The notes under the pieces were generated by a model. The model saw nothing but the letters and a program-made list of their open reading frames with translations, did not search any database and was not told the DNA's origin. A program made the translations under genes and the position numbers. 14,151 bases of DNA from the NCBI GenBank assembly GCA_012519465.1, contig JAAYQD010000360.1:1-14151 (forward strand), in the 5' to 3' direction. This DNA is from Candidatus Cloacimonadota bacterium. Lineage in GTDB: Bacteria > Cloacimonadota > Cloacimonadia > Cloacimonadales > Cloacimonadaceae. How positions within the stretch are numbered: position 1 is the stretch's first letter; the number at the start of each line of letters is the position of its first letter. Positions 6,233-13,372 of the stretch are shown piece after piece.

Positions 6233-8287
6233 TTATTCGTCTGAATCCTGCCATTCTGCCACCACTCTTTGAGTGATATCATCCGGCACTCTCTCATAGT
6301 GAGAGAAGGATTGTGTAAAGCGGCCTCTGCCCTGGGTGAGGGATTTGAGGGCGGGATAATACAGATACATCTCTGCCACAGGCATCTGGGCATTCAGATA
6401 TTGCTTTTTGCCACGCTGTTCCATGCCCATGATGCGTCCACGACGGGTGCTGATATCACCCATCACGTCGCCCATGTATTCGCTGGGAACGATGATTACG
6501 AGATCATGGATGGGCTCCAAAAGTACGGGACGGCAGTTTTTAAAGCCTTCCTTCAGAGCCATGGAGCTGGCAATCTTAAACGCCATTTCCGAGCTATCCA
6601 CGTCGTGATAGCTGCCATAATACACTTCCACGCTGATATCCACCACCTGATAACCGGCGATGACACCCTTTTCCATGGTTTCCACCAAGCCTTTCTCGAT
6701 GGCAGGTATAAAGTTTGTGGGGATCACACCGCCCACGATGGAATTGACAAACTGGAATCCTTCTCCGCGCTCCGTGGGTTTGATGCGGAAAAACACTTCA
6801 CCATACTGACCTCTGCCGCCGGATTGCTTTTTGTGGCGATACTGAGATTCGGCGCTGCCAGTGATGGTTTCTTTGTACGGGATGCGCGGTTCTTTCATCA
6901 TGGCATCCACTTTATAGCGGTTTTTCAGTTTCTTTAGTACCAGTGCCATCTGCTGTTCGCCCATGCCAGAGATCACGTTTTCGTGGGTTTCTGCCACCAG
7001 GTCGTAGCGGATGGAAGGGTCTTCGGCAATCACGCGCTGCAATGCTGCACCAATCTTATCTTCGTCGGATTGATTGGCAGCCCGGATCATTTGCCAGTAT
7101 GTGGGCACGGGGATTTCGGGCATTACCAGCGCCATCTTGGAATTGAGGGCGGCGATGGTATTCAGGGCGCGGGCATTTTTCAGCTTCACCATGGCACCGA
7201 TATCACCGGCTTTGATCTCGGAGGTGTCATGACGGTTTTTGCCTAACATATAATACATATTGCCGGCTTTATCTTTGGCATCCTTTTCGGGCAGGTAAAA
7301 TTCCGTGCCACTCTTGAGGCCGCCAGAATAGATTCTCACATAAGCATATTCACCCATGTTGGGATCGCTGTACAGCTTGAACACATAGCCCAAAAGCTCG
7401 CCATTTTGCGTGGCGGTAAATTCTGCTTTTTCATCACCTTTCAAGATTTCCAGCACGGAAGCTTCGGCTGGGGAAGGAAGATAAGAGATGGCTGCATCCA
7501 AAAATGCCTTCACGCCCACACCGGTGTTGGCAGAGCAGGCAAATGCGGGAATCACTTCTCCATTGGCGATGGCTTTTTTCAGCCCACCCATCATTTCTTC
7601 AGGGCTCAGCTCCATATTCTCCAAAAAGCTATTGAGCAGCTCTTCATCGGTTTCAGCCACGGCTTCCATCAGGTGCATCTTGGCTTCTTCCGCAGCGTCT
7701 TGCAATTCCGCAGGGATATCAGAAACACCGTCGGGGCGGATGGCCTTCATGGCGATCACATCTATCACACCCTCAAAGGCACCCTCTTTGCCGATGGGCA
7801 ACAGCAGCGGGGTGGCTCTCAAACCAGAGTTTTCATATATTGAATCCAGGGTCTTCTGAAAGTCTGCATGTTCATTATCCATCCGGTTTACGATCACAGC
7901 CTTGCCCACTTTTTTGTTTTCCAGTTGCTCGATGGCAAGCTCCAGCCCCACCTCAAAACCGGCGGTGGCATTGGCTACCAAAATCACGTTTTCCACGGCG
8001 GGTATCGCCACAATGGCATCTGCCACAAAGTCTGGAGAACCGGGGGCATCCAGGATATTGATCTTGTGATCGTTATAGTTTACAAAACCCAAACTGAGGC
8101 TAAGGGAATTCTTTCTGGCAATCTCTTCGGCATCAAAATCCATCACGGTATTGCCTTCATCTATTTTGCCCAGCCTGTTGATGGCTTGCGCTTGGAAAAA
8201 GATCTGTTCAGCCAAGCTGGATTTTCCGGCTCCACTGGATCCCATAAACAGAAGATTGCGTATCTTCTTCATCTCATAATCTTTCAT
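6233..8287 (-). CDS. Elongation factor G-like protein (EF-G paralogue, FusA2-type)
   Basis: 684 residues with the five-domain EF-G layout: GTPase domain about 1-275, domain II about 290-380, III about 395-470, IV about 475-590 (PYKETITGSAESQYRHKKQS, GGRGQYGEVFFRI), V about 595-680 (LLEPIHDLVIIVPSEYMGDV, RRGRIMGM). The G1 loop is GSSGAGKS (16-23). G3 is DAPGS at 80-84, where canonical EF-G has DTPGH; the catalytic His is Ser. G4 is NRMD (134-137) instead of NKxD. G5 is SAN (252-254). This matches the divergent 'elongation factor G-like' group, whose members usually have Tyr in place of the His. It is therefore probably not the housekeeping translocase; a role in a specialised ribosome step is inference. 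ATG 8287 has GAGGA 5 bases upstream. It is flanked by its own promoter and terminator, so it is monocistronic. Confidence 0.92.
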   Translation of the reverse strand: MKDYEMKKIRNLLFMGSSGAGKSSLAEQIFFQAQAINRLGKIDEGNTVMDFDAEEIARKNSLSLSLGFVNYNDHKINILDAPGSPDFVADAIVAIPAVENVILVANATAGFEVGLELAIEQLENKKVGKAVIVNRMDNEHADFQKTLDSIYENSGLRATPLLLPIGKEGAFEGVIDVIAMKAIRPDGVSDIPAELQDAAEEAKMHLMEAVAETDEELLNSFLENMELSPEEMMGGLKKAIANGEVIPAFACSANTGVGVKAFLDAAISYLPSPAEASVLEILKGDEKAEFTATQNGELLGYVFKLYSDPNMGEYAYVRIYSGGLKSGTEFYLPEKDAKDKAGNMYYMLGKNRHDTSEIKAGDIGAMVKLKNARALNTIAALNSKMALVMPEIPVPTYWQMIRAANQSDEDKIGAALQRVIAEDPSIRYDLVAETHENVISGMGEQQMALVLKKLKNRYKVDAMMKEPRIPYKETITGSAESQYRHKKQSGGRGQYGEVFFRIKPTERGEGFQFVNSIVGGVIPTNFIPAIEKGLVETMEKGVIAGYQVVDISVEVYYGSYHDVDSSEMAFKIASSMALKEGFKNCRPVLLEPIHDLVIIVPSEYMGDVMGDISTRRGRIMGMEQRGKKQYLNAQMPVAEMYLYYPALKSLTQGRGRFTQSFSHYERVPDDITQRVVAEWQDSDE

Positions 8288-8321
8288 TTCGTCCTCTTGT
8301 TATTATATATAAAGCGTTGAT

Positions 8322-8330
8322 ATTATAGCA
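8322..8330 (-). promoter_or_regulatory. Extended -10 promoter element for the EF-G-like gene
   Basis: On the minus strand TGCTATAAT fits an extended -10 box (TGnTATAAT) perfectly, about 35 bases before the EF-G-like start codon. No convincing -35 hexamer lies at 16-18 bases, as is usual for extended -10 promoters. Confidence 0.55.
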
Positions 8331-8458
8331 TTAAAGCAAAGCTATGCGCTGAATTGAGCTCGAGGTTACCAGTTTTTTGGCGATGCTTGCCTTGTCAATG
8401 CTTTTCTGAATGTATTTTATGGATTATGTTCATGATATGCCACTCCTTGCCCATTAGC

Positions 8459-8513
8459 CTCCCTTGTCTCTCCCTTGTCTCGACAAGGGAGAGACAAGGG
8501 TGAGACAAGGGTG
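8459..8513. repeat. Array of five 11-base units: two in one orientation, three inverted, forming a 19-bp-arm palindrome
   Basis: Exact units: CTCCCTTGTCT at 8459-8469 and again at 8470-8480, then the opposite strand of the same unit as CGACAAGGGAG (8481-8491), AGACAAGGGTG (8492-8502) and AGACAAGGGTG (8503-8513). The core ACAAGGG (or its complement) is in all five. Arms 8461-8479 and 8482-8500 are perfectly complementary over 19 bp with only two bases between them. As RNA it could not close a 2-base loop perfectly but would make a stem of about 17-18 bp; as DNA it could extrude a cruciform. It is not followed by a T-run on either strand, so it is not an ordinary terminator. The 11-base period is close to one helical turn. 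Confidence 0.9.
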
Positions 8514-8559
8514 GTTAACAGGCAAGCAGCCGCGGCTGGCTGTAGTTGATAGCTGTTAG

Positions 8560-8838
8560 TTGTTAGGTTTTAGGGCTTCTCCCATGCCTTATATCCTCTG
8601 GCTTTTACCGGGCGTTTCGCTGACTTCAGCAGGTCTTTTAAGCATCAGTATCAAAATGCTTAACAGCTTGGTGATATTAGTCTTACGCAAGGGCTACCTC
8701 GTCGGTTTTAACCAGTTTATGAAACACCTACAAGCTATGGGGACTGGTATTTATTTTAAGGAAAGCAAGGTGATCATTTTGAAAGATATTATGACTGCGA
8801 TATATAATAAATACAGAAATGTTGCCTTGATTATATAA
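8560..8838 (+). other. Doubtful ORF (92 codons, TTG start) or decayed gene remnant
   Basis: An uninterrupted plus-strand frame with a TTG start; an ATG 8 codons in (8584) is also possible. I find no Shine-Dalgarno before either. The product would be KGYLVGFNQFMKHLQAMGTG-like in its middle and ends NKYRNVALII; I recognise no family. After the stop the same frame continues open for about 20 codons to about 8901. Composition is more AT-rich than the neighbouring genes, and there is no promoter of note. It could be a small accessory gene, a relict, or chance. I do not call it a CDS. Confidence 0.3.
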
Positions 8839-8910
8839 CGACTGAAGCCAGGGAATACGAGAGCCGATGAGGTCATACGTCATCAAGCTCACCGACTATA
8901 ATTTGAGGAC

Positions 8911-8939
8911 AAAAAAAAGACTCCCCACGAGGAGGAGCC
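8911..8939 (-). terminator. Rho-independent terminator of the ldh/barrel-protein transcript
   Basis: On the minus strand GGCTCCTC (8939-8932), a five-base loop, and GGGGAGTC (8926-8919) pair over 8 bp with two G-U pairs, followed by eight T (8918-8911). It sits 27 bases past the stop of the barrel gene. Confidence 0.9.
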
Positions 8940-8965
8940 TTGATATTATTGTTAGGGTTATTGTC

Positions 8966-10138
8966 TTAGAATTCTACTTTGAGGGTGGTGCCAAAGGCGT
9001 AGGCGTTTTTGTTATTGAGATCCTTATCCACGATGCCATAGGCACCAAAGGCTGCGATATTCAGAAGCTCAGGAATAATCTGATATTCCAAACCGCCGTT
9101 TAATTCCATACCGCCCTTGTTTATAAAACCAAAGGCGCCAAAGGGTGCCAGCTTTTCAGTCATCTGATATTTCCCGCTCAGAGTGGCACCAAGATAGGAT
9201 TCTGCATCGGTACCAAAGGCCCAGATTCCCAGATCATCGTTATGTTCTCCGGGACCAAAGATATACAGGCCGTTCTGGTAATAACGGGAAAAGTCTCTGG
9301 TTGCTCTCCAATAGGTGAGTATATCGTTCATAAACACAAGGTCTATGCCTGCAGTAAATTGAACCATCTTGGTCTTTGCGTTCAAGGCAACACCAAAATT
9401 GCTTTTCAATTCACTTTTCACTTTGCTAAATACACCACTTGATGGATAGGTATCTACCATTTGGGCAATGATCACACCATCAATGGTGATGGGATCGAGA
9501 TCGTATACAAAGTAGGGCAGGAATGAGAAGTTCTTGGCAATGGGTTTGTCATTGTAGCTATACCAAAATCTGTTCCAGGTAAGGTAAGCATCCATACCGG
9601 CTGTCATGCTGCCTTCATATTCCACATTCACCAAAAAGCCTTGCATGTCATCATAACGATCAGTGAAGAATCCTTCTTCGTACTTTCCATAACCAAAGGT
9701 TGCTTTGACATCCGGAGCCAAATCCGTCTTCAAAGTAATTCCGCTAAATGTATCATCCAATACCAAGCCACGATGATCAGCCCAAGATTGCTGACCCAAT
9801 TTGATGTTGGATTTAATCTGTTCGATACGGAAATCGATCCAAGCTTCTTTTACTTGGAGCAGTACGTAGCTATCGCCAATGGCTCCGCCCGTTTCTCCCC
9901 AAACGACGTTGTCATAACCAGGACCCACCATATCAACACTGGCTCTCAAATTGAGCCCTCTTGTAATTTCGGAGGTGATGCCAAGCTGCAGACGGTTGTC
10001 CACGTGTCCGCCCGGATCGCCCCAATAGTCATTGTACATTGCGGCACGAGCTCTAAACTCGCCATCCCATTCAAATTCCACAGCCACGAGGCTGAGAGCG
10101 AACAGGGCCAAAGTAATAATTAGTGTAGTCTTTTTCAT
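8966..10138 (-). CDS. Outer-membrane beta-barrel (porin-like) protein
   Basis: 390 residues. The N-terminal signal peptide MKKTTLIITLALFALSLVA has a likely signal peptidase I cut after Ala19. The mature chain is rich in alternating, aromatic-flanked strands (for example FEWDGEFRARAAMY, LQLGITSEITRGLNLRASVD, GLEYQIIPELLNIAAFGAYG) and ends GTTLKVEF with a terminal Phe, the usual recognition end for BAM-assembled barrels. It looks like an alginate-export or general porin-type barrel, but I cannot assign a substrate. AAGGAG lies 8 bases before the ATG. It follows the dehydrogenase gene by 47 bases with no terminator between, so co-transcription is likely, and a strong terminator follows. Its presence shows the cell is diderm. 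Confidence 0.85.
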   Translation of the reverse strand: MKKTTLIITLALFALSLVAVEFEWDGEFRARAAMYNDYWGDPGGHVDNRLQLGITSEITRGLNLRASVDMVGPGYDNVVWGETGGAIGDSYVLLQVKEAWIDFRIEQIKSNIKLGQQSWADHRGLVLDDTFSGITLKTDLAPDVKATFGYGKYEEGFFTDRYDDMQGFLVNVEYEGSMTAGMDAYLTWNRFWYSYNDKPIAKNFSFLPYFVYDLDPITIDGVIIAQMVDTYPSSGVFSKVKSELKSNFGVALNAKTKMVQFTAGIDLVFMNDILTYWRATRDFSRYYQNGLYIFGPGEHNDDLGIWAFGTDAESYLGATLSGKYQMTEKLAPFGAFGFINKGGMELNGGLEYQIIPELLNIAAFGAYGIVDKDLNNKNAYAFGTTLKVEF

Positions 10139-10185
10139 TTTGTGTACTCCTTGTTTAAGGTATGTATTTGGTATTTATTTATAGT

Positions 10186-11280
10186 TTACTCCAAAAAGCT
10201 AAAAAAAGCAAGCCCAAGCTCATTTTGCATAGTTTCAATATCTTTTTGCAGGTTGGGGATAATGGGAACTCCTTCCTTTTTCACCTGCAACATTTTTTCA
10301 TGCTCCTTCTCTCCAGCCACCCAAATTCTATCAAAACCAGGCTTCTTACGGGAGTTTTGCAGGCTCCGGCAAATCTCACCAGCAGTGGCTTTGAAGCTAT
10401 CGATATCTGTAAAACACTCGATATCTATCGCCATAAAGAAATGCCCCAGACAGTAGGGCGCAGGCTTTCCGGAAGCGTCCTTGCCCAGGAGTCCGTTCAA
10501 AAAAGCTCCATTGGCAAGTGCGGCACACAGGATTTCCACCATTGTGGAAAGTCCGTAACCCTTGTGGGAGCCGCTCAGCTCGTCTGTGCCTCCGATGGGT
10601 AGCAAGGATGCGGTTTGCTTTACCAGGTCCACCAGCAGTTTGGGGGTATCAGTGTGGGAATTGCCATCCAAATCAATCGCCCATCCGGAGGGGGTGTCTT
10701 TTTCCTCGCGGGCATATTGTTCGATTTTACCACGTTGGGAGATGGAGGTGGCGGCATCATAGATAAAGGGAAAGCCCAAATCTGTGGGAGCGCCAAAGCA
10801 GATGGGGTTGGTTCCCAAGAGAGGCTCTACCCCATTGGTGGGGCACACAGAGGGGCGTGCATTGGTGAAATTGAAACCAATCATATTGGCATCAGCCGCC
10901 ATTTGAGCATAGTAGCCACAGATACCATAATGGGTGGAATTCCTCACTGCCACAGCGCCCAAGCCATGTTGACGTGCTTTATCGATGGCAGTTTGCATTG
11001 CCTTTTGCGCTATCACATGCCCCATTCCATGATTGCCATCCCATACTGCCGTGGCAAATTTATCACGGATTACATCAATCTTGGTAAGCGGATTTTGAAT
11101 GCCGGCACGGATGCGGTCATAATACATTTTGAGCCTGCCTATGCCATGGGATTCAATCCCACGCAGATCACTGGCAATCAGGATCTCAGCACATATCCGG
11201 GCATCCTCCAGAGGTACGCCCACACGGTTAAGCACCTCAATCATAAATTCTTGCAATTTCATATAATCGAGCTTGAGCAT
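10186..11280 (-). CDS. Malate/L-lactate dehydrogenase family oxidoreductase (Ldh_2; YlbC/AllD/ComC type)
   Basis: NAD(P)-dependent dehydrogenase of 2-hydroxy acids, cytosolic, unrelated to the classical Rossmann LDH/MDH. With the start at 11280 it is 364 residues: AAGGAT is 8 bases upstream of this ATG, whereas the in-frame ATG three codons earlier (11289) abuts that site directly. Family motifs: SDLRGIESHGIGRL (37-50) with the probable catalytic His45, NSTHYGICGYYA (114-125), TNARPSVCPT (139-148), GTNPICFGAP (156-165) and GSHKGYGL (237-244) at the nucleotide-binding region. The substrate could be malate, lactate, sulfolactate, ureidoglycolate or similar; sequence alone does not decide it. 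It precedes the barrel gene in the same transcript, which hints at uptake plus oxidation of one compound, but this is only adjacency. Confidence 0.88.
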   Translation of the reverse strand: MLKLDYMKLQEFMIEVLNRVGVPLEDARICAEILIASDLRGIESHGIGRLKMYYDRIRAGIQNPLTKIDVIRDKFATAVWDGNHGMGHVIAQKAMQTAIDKARQHGLGAVAVRNSTHYGICGYYAQMAADANMIGFNFTNARPSVCPTNGVEPLLGTNPICFGAPTDLGFPFIYDAATSISQRGKIEQYAREEKDTPSGWAIDLDGNSHTDTPKLLVDLVKQTASLLPIGGTDELSGSHKGYGLSTMVEILCAALANGAFLNGLLGKDASGKPAPYCLGHFFMAIDIECFTDIDSFKATAGEICRSLQNSRKKPGFDRIWVAGEKEHEKMLQVKKEGVPIIPNLQKDIETMQNELGLAFFSFLE

Positions 11281-11331
11281 TTGTAACATCCTTCTTTATT
11301 TAATGGATAGAATGGTAAGAATAACCTAACT

Positions 11332-11337
11332 ATTATA
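11332..11337 (-). promoter_or_regulatory. Candidate -10 box for the ldh-like/barrel transcript
   Basis: A perfect TATAAT on the minus strand about 50 bases before the dehydrogenase start. At 17 bases spacing the -35 is TTCTTG, a weak match. A perfect TTGACA exists at 11369-11364 but is 26 bases away, too far for standard spacing. Confidence 0.4.
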
Positions 11338-11392
11338 GACCCACTTTGCCGTCCCAAGAATATTGTCAAGGGCAAAACGGCAGGATAAAGAG

Positions 11393-11418
11393 AAAGGCAG
11401 GAGCGCGCTCCTGCCTTT
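11393..11418 (-). terminator. Palindromic terminator after the HU gene
   Basis: A perfect 26-bp palindrome, AAAGGCAGGAGC/GC/GCTCCTGCCTTT, 24 bases past the HU stop. On the minus strand it is followed by CTCTTTA, only a weak T-run, so it may be a leaky terminator or also block 3' decay. A second TCCTGCC follows 10 bases on, giving an alternative pairing partner for the first arm. No plus-strand gene ends here. Confidence 0.7.
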
Positions 11419-11442
11419 TGATTGTGTTTTTTGTTATACGGG

Positions 11443-11718
11443 TTATTTCTTGACGGCTTCTTTAAGGTTTTTACCTGCTTTGAATACGGGAACTTTGCGT
11501 GCAGGAATCTTGAGGGGTTCGCGAGTTTTGGGGTTGATGCCTTTGCGGGCTTTGCGTTTTACAACGCTAAAAGATCCAAAACCAACGAGAGTAACTCTCT
11601 CACCTTTCTTAAGTGCCTGGGTGATGCCATCAAGAACGGATGCAAGAGCAAGGCCGGCTGTTTTCTGAGAAATACCAGCGTCTCCCGCAATCTTTTTGAT
11701 CAATTCATCTCTGCTCAT
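11443..11718 (-). CDS. hup: HU-family DNA-binding protein
   Basis: 91 residues, the standard length for HU. Start MSRDELIKKIAGDAG at 11718 is preceded by TAGGAGGT, 4-5 bases away. A longer in-frame reading to 11769 is rejected because that ATG overlaps the -10 box of the predicted promoter. The dimerisation helices cover 1-40. VGFGSFSVVKRKARKGINPK (44-63) is the HU/IHF signature, and the beta arm with NPKTREPLKIPA carries the Pro that intercalates at DNA kinks. The Lys-rich C-terminus (AGKNLKEAVKK) is typical. HU compacts and bends DNA without strong sequence preference. Divergent from the TPR lipoprotein gene. Confidence 0.97.
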   Translation of the reverse strand: MSRDELIKKIAGDAGISQKTAGLALASVLDGITQALKKGERVTLVGFGSFSVVKRKARKGINPKTREPLKIPARKVPVFKAGKNLKEAVKK

Positions 11719-11767
11719 TTTACCTCCTAATTGTGTTGTAATGAGAGTATGAGATACTTCTTGCGTC

Positions 11768-11797
11768 ATTAGAAATCACTCCTTCAAAATCTGTCAA
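11768..11797 (-). promoter_or_regulatory. Predicted promoter of the HU gene
   Basis: Minus strand: perfect TTGACA (11797-11792), 18 bases, TCTAAT (11773-11768, 5 of 6). It lies about 50 bases before the HU start codon, giving a leader of roughly 40 bases with a strong Shine-Dalgarno. Confidence 0.65.
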
Positions 11798-11844
11798 CTA
11801 TAATAATCACGATTTAACGAGGGTTTGCGTGGTTTTCTATCCAC

Positions 11845-11859
11845 ACGAATGGCATTCGT
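11845..11859. promoter_or_regulatory. 15-base palindrome in the HU/TPR divergent region (possible operator)
   Basis: ACGAATG-G-CATTCGT has 7-bp arms around one base. It lies about 50 bases upstream of the HU -35 box and about 100 bases upstream of the plus-strand promoter candidate. Symmetry and position fit a regulator binding site. The regulator is unknown and chance cannot be excluded in AT-rich DNA. Confidence 0.35.
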
Positions 11860-11958
11860 ATAAGTTAATATACAGGTATTTAGACAGTTACCGATTTTGA
11901 AATATTTCCACGTTATGCATAAAAATATTTCTTACAATGCCCTACTTTCTTTTTTATG

Positions 11959-11986
11959 TTGACAATTTCCACGGTCTAAATAGGTT
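11959..11986 (+). promoter_or_regulatory. Candidate promoter for the TPR lipoprotein gene
   Basis: Perfect TTGACA at 11959-11964, 16 bases, then TAGGTT (11981-11986, 3 of 6). The start codon is 30 bases downstream with GGAGGT 4 bases before it. The -35 is strong and the -10 weak. The rest of 11798-11958 is AT-rich and shows nothing else I can name. Confidence 0.4.
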
Positions 11987-12016
11987 TGATTTATCTAAAT
12001 TACCCTGGAGGTTTAC

Positions 12017-13204
12017 ATGAAAATGCGCTCATATGCACTACTCATTGGCGCTGCGATATTAATCGTTTTGATGACTGCTTGTAGCAAAACAAAAGTAGAA
12101 GATTCAGCCGGTCTCACGCAATCCAAGCCTTTGCTGGAACAAGCCAAGGACAAAGCCAGAGACGCTTATGAAGAAGAAAGCCCGGATTTTGCCCTGATCC
12201 AGTTCAAAGAAGCCTTGGATCTGTTTGTGGAGGCTATGCCCACTGCCACAGAAAGCGATTCCATAGACGTTGTTATCAACGAGCTTCATTTCCAGATTGC
12301 TGATACCTATATGAATCTGGCAAATGAAGACCTTGAAATCGAGATGTATGATGAAGCCATCATGAATATGGGAAATGCTTTGGATTATTATGACAGATTG
12401 GATGCATCCATCATGGAAAGTGAATATAACGTAAATAAAGAAGACGCCATCAAATCCCTTCTCATCAGAATAGCGCGTGCTCAGACCTCTGCCACACACT
12501 ATGAAGATGCGCTTATCACCTATGATGAGGTCTTGGAAAAAGATCCCGGTAATGAAGAGGCTCTCACCAATCAATACATCATCCTGAGCGAAAATATCCA
12601 AGACGAAGAGCGTGCCTTTACCGTTTTGAAAGAGTATGCCGAGCTTTCCAATGATTACAAGGTGTATCTGATACTTGGTAACAGCTATAATGAGAAGAAC
12701 AATTATGCCGAAGCAGTAAAGTATTATGAAAAGGCATTGGAACTGGAAGACAGCCCCGAGGTGTTAAACCGCCTTTCCTCTTTTTATCGTGATAACAAAA
12801 AATGGGCTGATTCCAACCGTATCCTTACCAAACTGATTGAAACCAAGCCCGATGATGCTACTCTGGCATCCATCTATCGCCTGATGGGCTCAAACTATGA
12901 AGAGCTCAAAAACAATGCCAAGAAGATTGAATTCTGGGAAAAATCATTGGGGCTGGAGCGTAATACCCAGCTTGCCCTTGCCGTTGCCAGTCACTATCAC
13001 ACAGCAAAGAATTATGCCAAAGCGATTACATTTGCCACACAAACTCTTCAATTGGATCCCAATAATGTGGATGCCTACCTGATTAGAGGCGATAGCTACT
13101 ATCGTACCAAGAAATATACTGAAGCAAAGGCAGACCTGCAACGCATCGAAAACGATCCCAGACGCGGCGCTACCGCCAAGCAACTGCTCAAAGCCATTAA
13201 ATAA
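12017..13204 (+). CDS. Lipoprotein with tetratricopeptide repeats
   Basis: 395 residues. A signal peptide (MKMRSYALLIGAAILIVLMTAC) ends in a lipobox-like LMTAC with lipidated Cys22; Met at -3 is a less common but tolerated residue. The mature part is helical. TPR-type pairs are clear from about 160 on: 161-195 (ALITYDEVLEKDPGNEEALT), 216-245 (ILGNSYNEKNNYAEAVKYYE), 249-280, 286-312 and 319-385 (AVASHYHTAKNYAKAI, DAYLIRGDSYYRTKKYTEAK). The N-terminal 30-150 contains more degenerate helical repeats. Such proteins usually act as periplasmic or outer-membrane scaffolds; no partner can be named here. GGAGGT precedes the ATG and a strong terminator follows, so it is monocistronic. Confidence 0.88.
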   Translation: MKMRSYALLIGAAILIVLMTACSKTKVEDSAGLTQSKPLLEQAKDKARDAYEEESPDFALIQFKEALDLFVEAMPTATESDSIDVVINELHFQIADTYMNLANEDLEIEMYDEAIMNMGNALDYYDRLDASIMESEYNVNKEDAIKSLLIRIARAQTSATHYEDALITYDEVLEKDPGNEEALTNQYIILSENIQDEERAFTVLKEYAELSNDYKVYLILGNSYNEKNNYAEAVKYYEKALELEDSPEVLNRLSSFYRDNKKWADSNRILTKLIETKPDDATLASIYRLMGSNYEELKNNAKKIEFWEKSLGLERNTQLALAVASHYHTAKNYAKAITFATQTLQLDPNNVDAYLIRGDSYYRTKKYTEAKADLQRIENDPRRGATAKQLLKAIK

Positions 13205-13218
13205 CATAAAATACAGAT

Positions 13219-13259
13219 AAAAAAAAGACCCTGGGGGTTATCTTCCGGGGTCTTTTTTT
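13219..13259 (+). terminator. Rho-independent terminator after the TPR lipoprotein gene
   Basis: GACCCTGG (13227-13234) pairs with CCGGGGTC (13245-13252) with one G-U, a 10-base loop, and is followed by seven T. Eight A precede the stem and could extend pairing with the T-run. It lies 14 bases after the stop. The flanking A tract would let it work on the minus strand as well. Confidence 0.92.
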
Positions 13260-13372
13260 ACTGATAATGATAAACAGCTGGATCAAATCATAATTTGGGT
13301 TTGACAAAAATGCGCCCTCTATAAACCCTTGACACAACCTACGATACTTTGGATCAGCAAGGGAGAATATGG

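Larger units (their letters stand above)
8331..8910. other. Long intergenic stretch without a recognisable gene
   Basis: About 580 bases between the EF-G-like promoter and the barrel-gene terminator. It holds the five-unit 11-base inverted array at 8459-8513, a 10-bp palindrome AGCCGCGGCT at 8528-8537, T/G/A-rich short repeats of the TAGTTGTTAG kind at 8543-8570, and an AT-rich tail with a weak plus-strand ORF. I see no tRNA, no terminal inverted repeats of an insertion sequence and no transposase. Confidence 0.6.

Noticed and set aside
8393-8398. TTGACA on the minus strand as -35 of the EF-G-like gene
   Set aside because: It is about 65 bases from the good extended -10 box, and no -10 lies at the right spacing from it.
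8381-8460. Minus-strand mini-ORF (MNIIHKIHSEKH) with AAGGAG upstream
   Set aside because: Only 12 codons, with the ribosome site at an unusual distance, and it ends upstream of the EF-G promoter; nothing suggests a leader peptide.
8459-8513. CRISPR array or intrinsic terminator
   Set aside because: Units are 11 bases, contiguous, with no spacers and mixed orientation, and no T-run follows the dyad on either strand.
11443-11769. Longer 108-residue reading of the HU gene
   Set aside because: The extra 17 residues have no family counterpart, the upstream ATG overlaps the predicted -10 box, and the internal ATG at 11718 has a near-perfect Shine-Dalgarno.
12104-12601. Minus-strand frame of 165 codons inside the TPR gene
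   Set aside because: It is the shadow of a well supported plus-strand gene; its predicted product shows no family features and it has no ribosome site.
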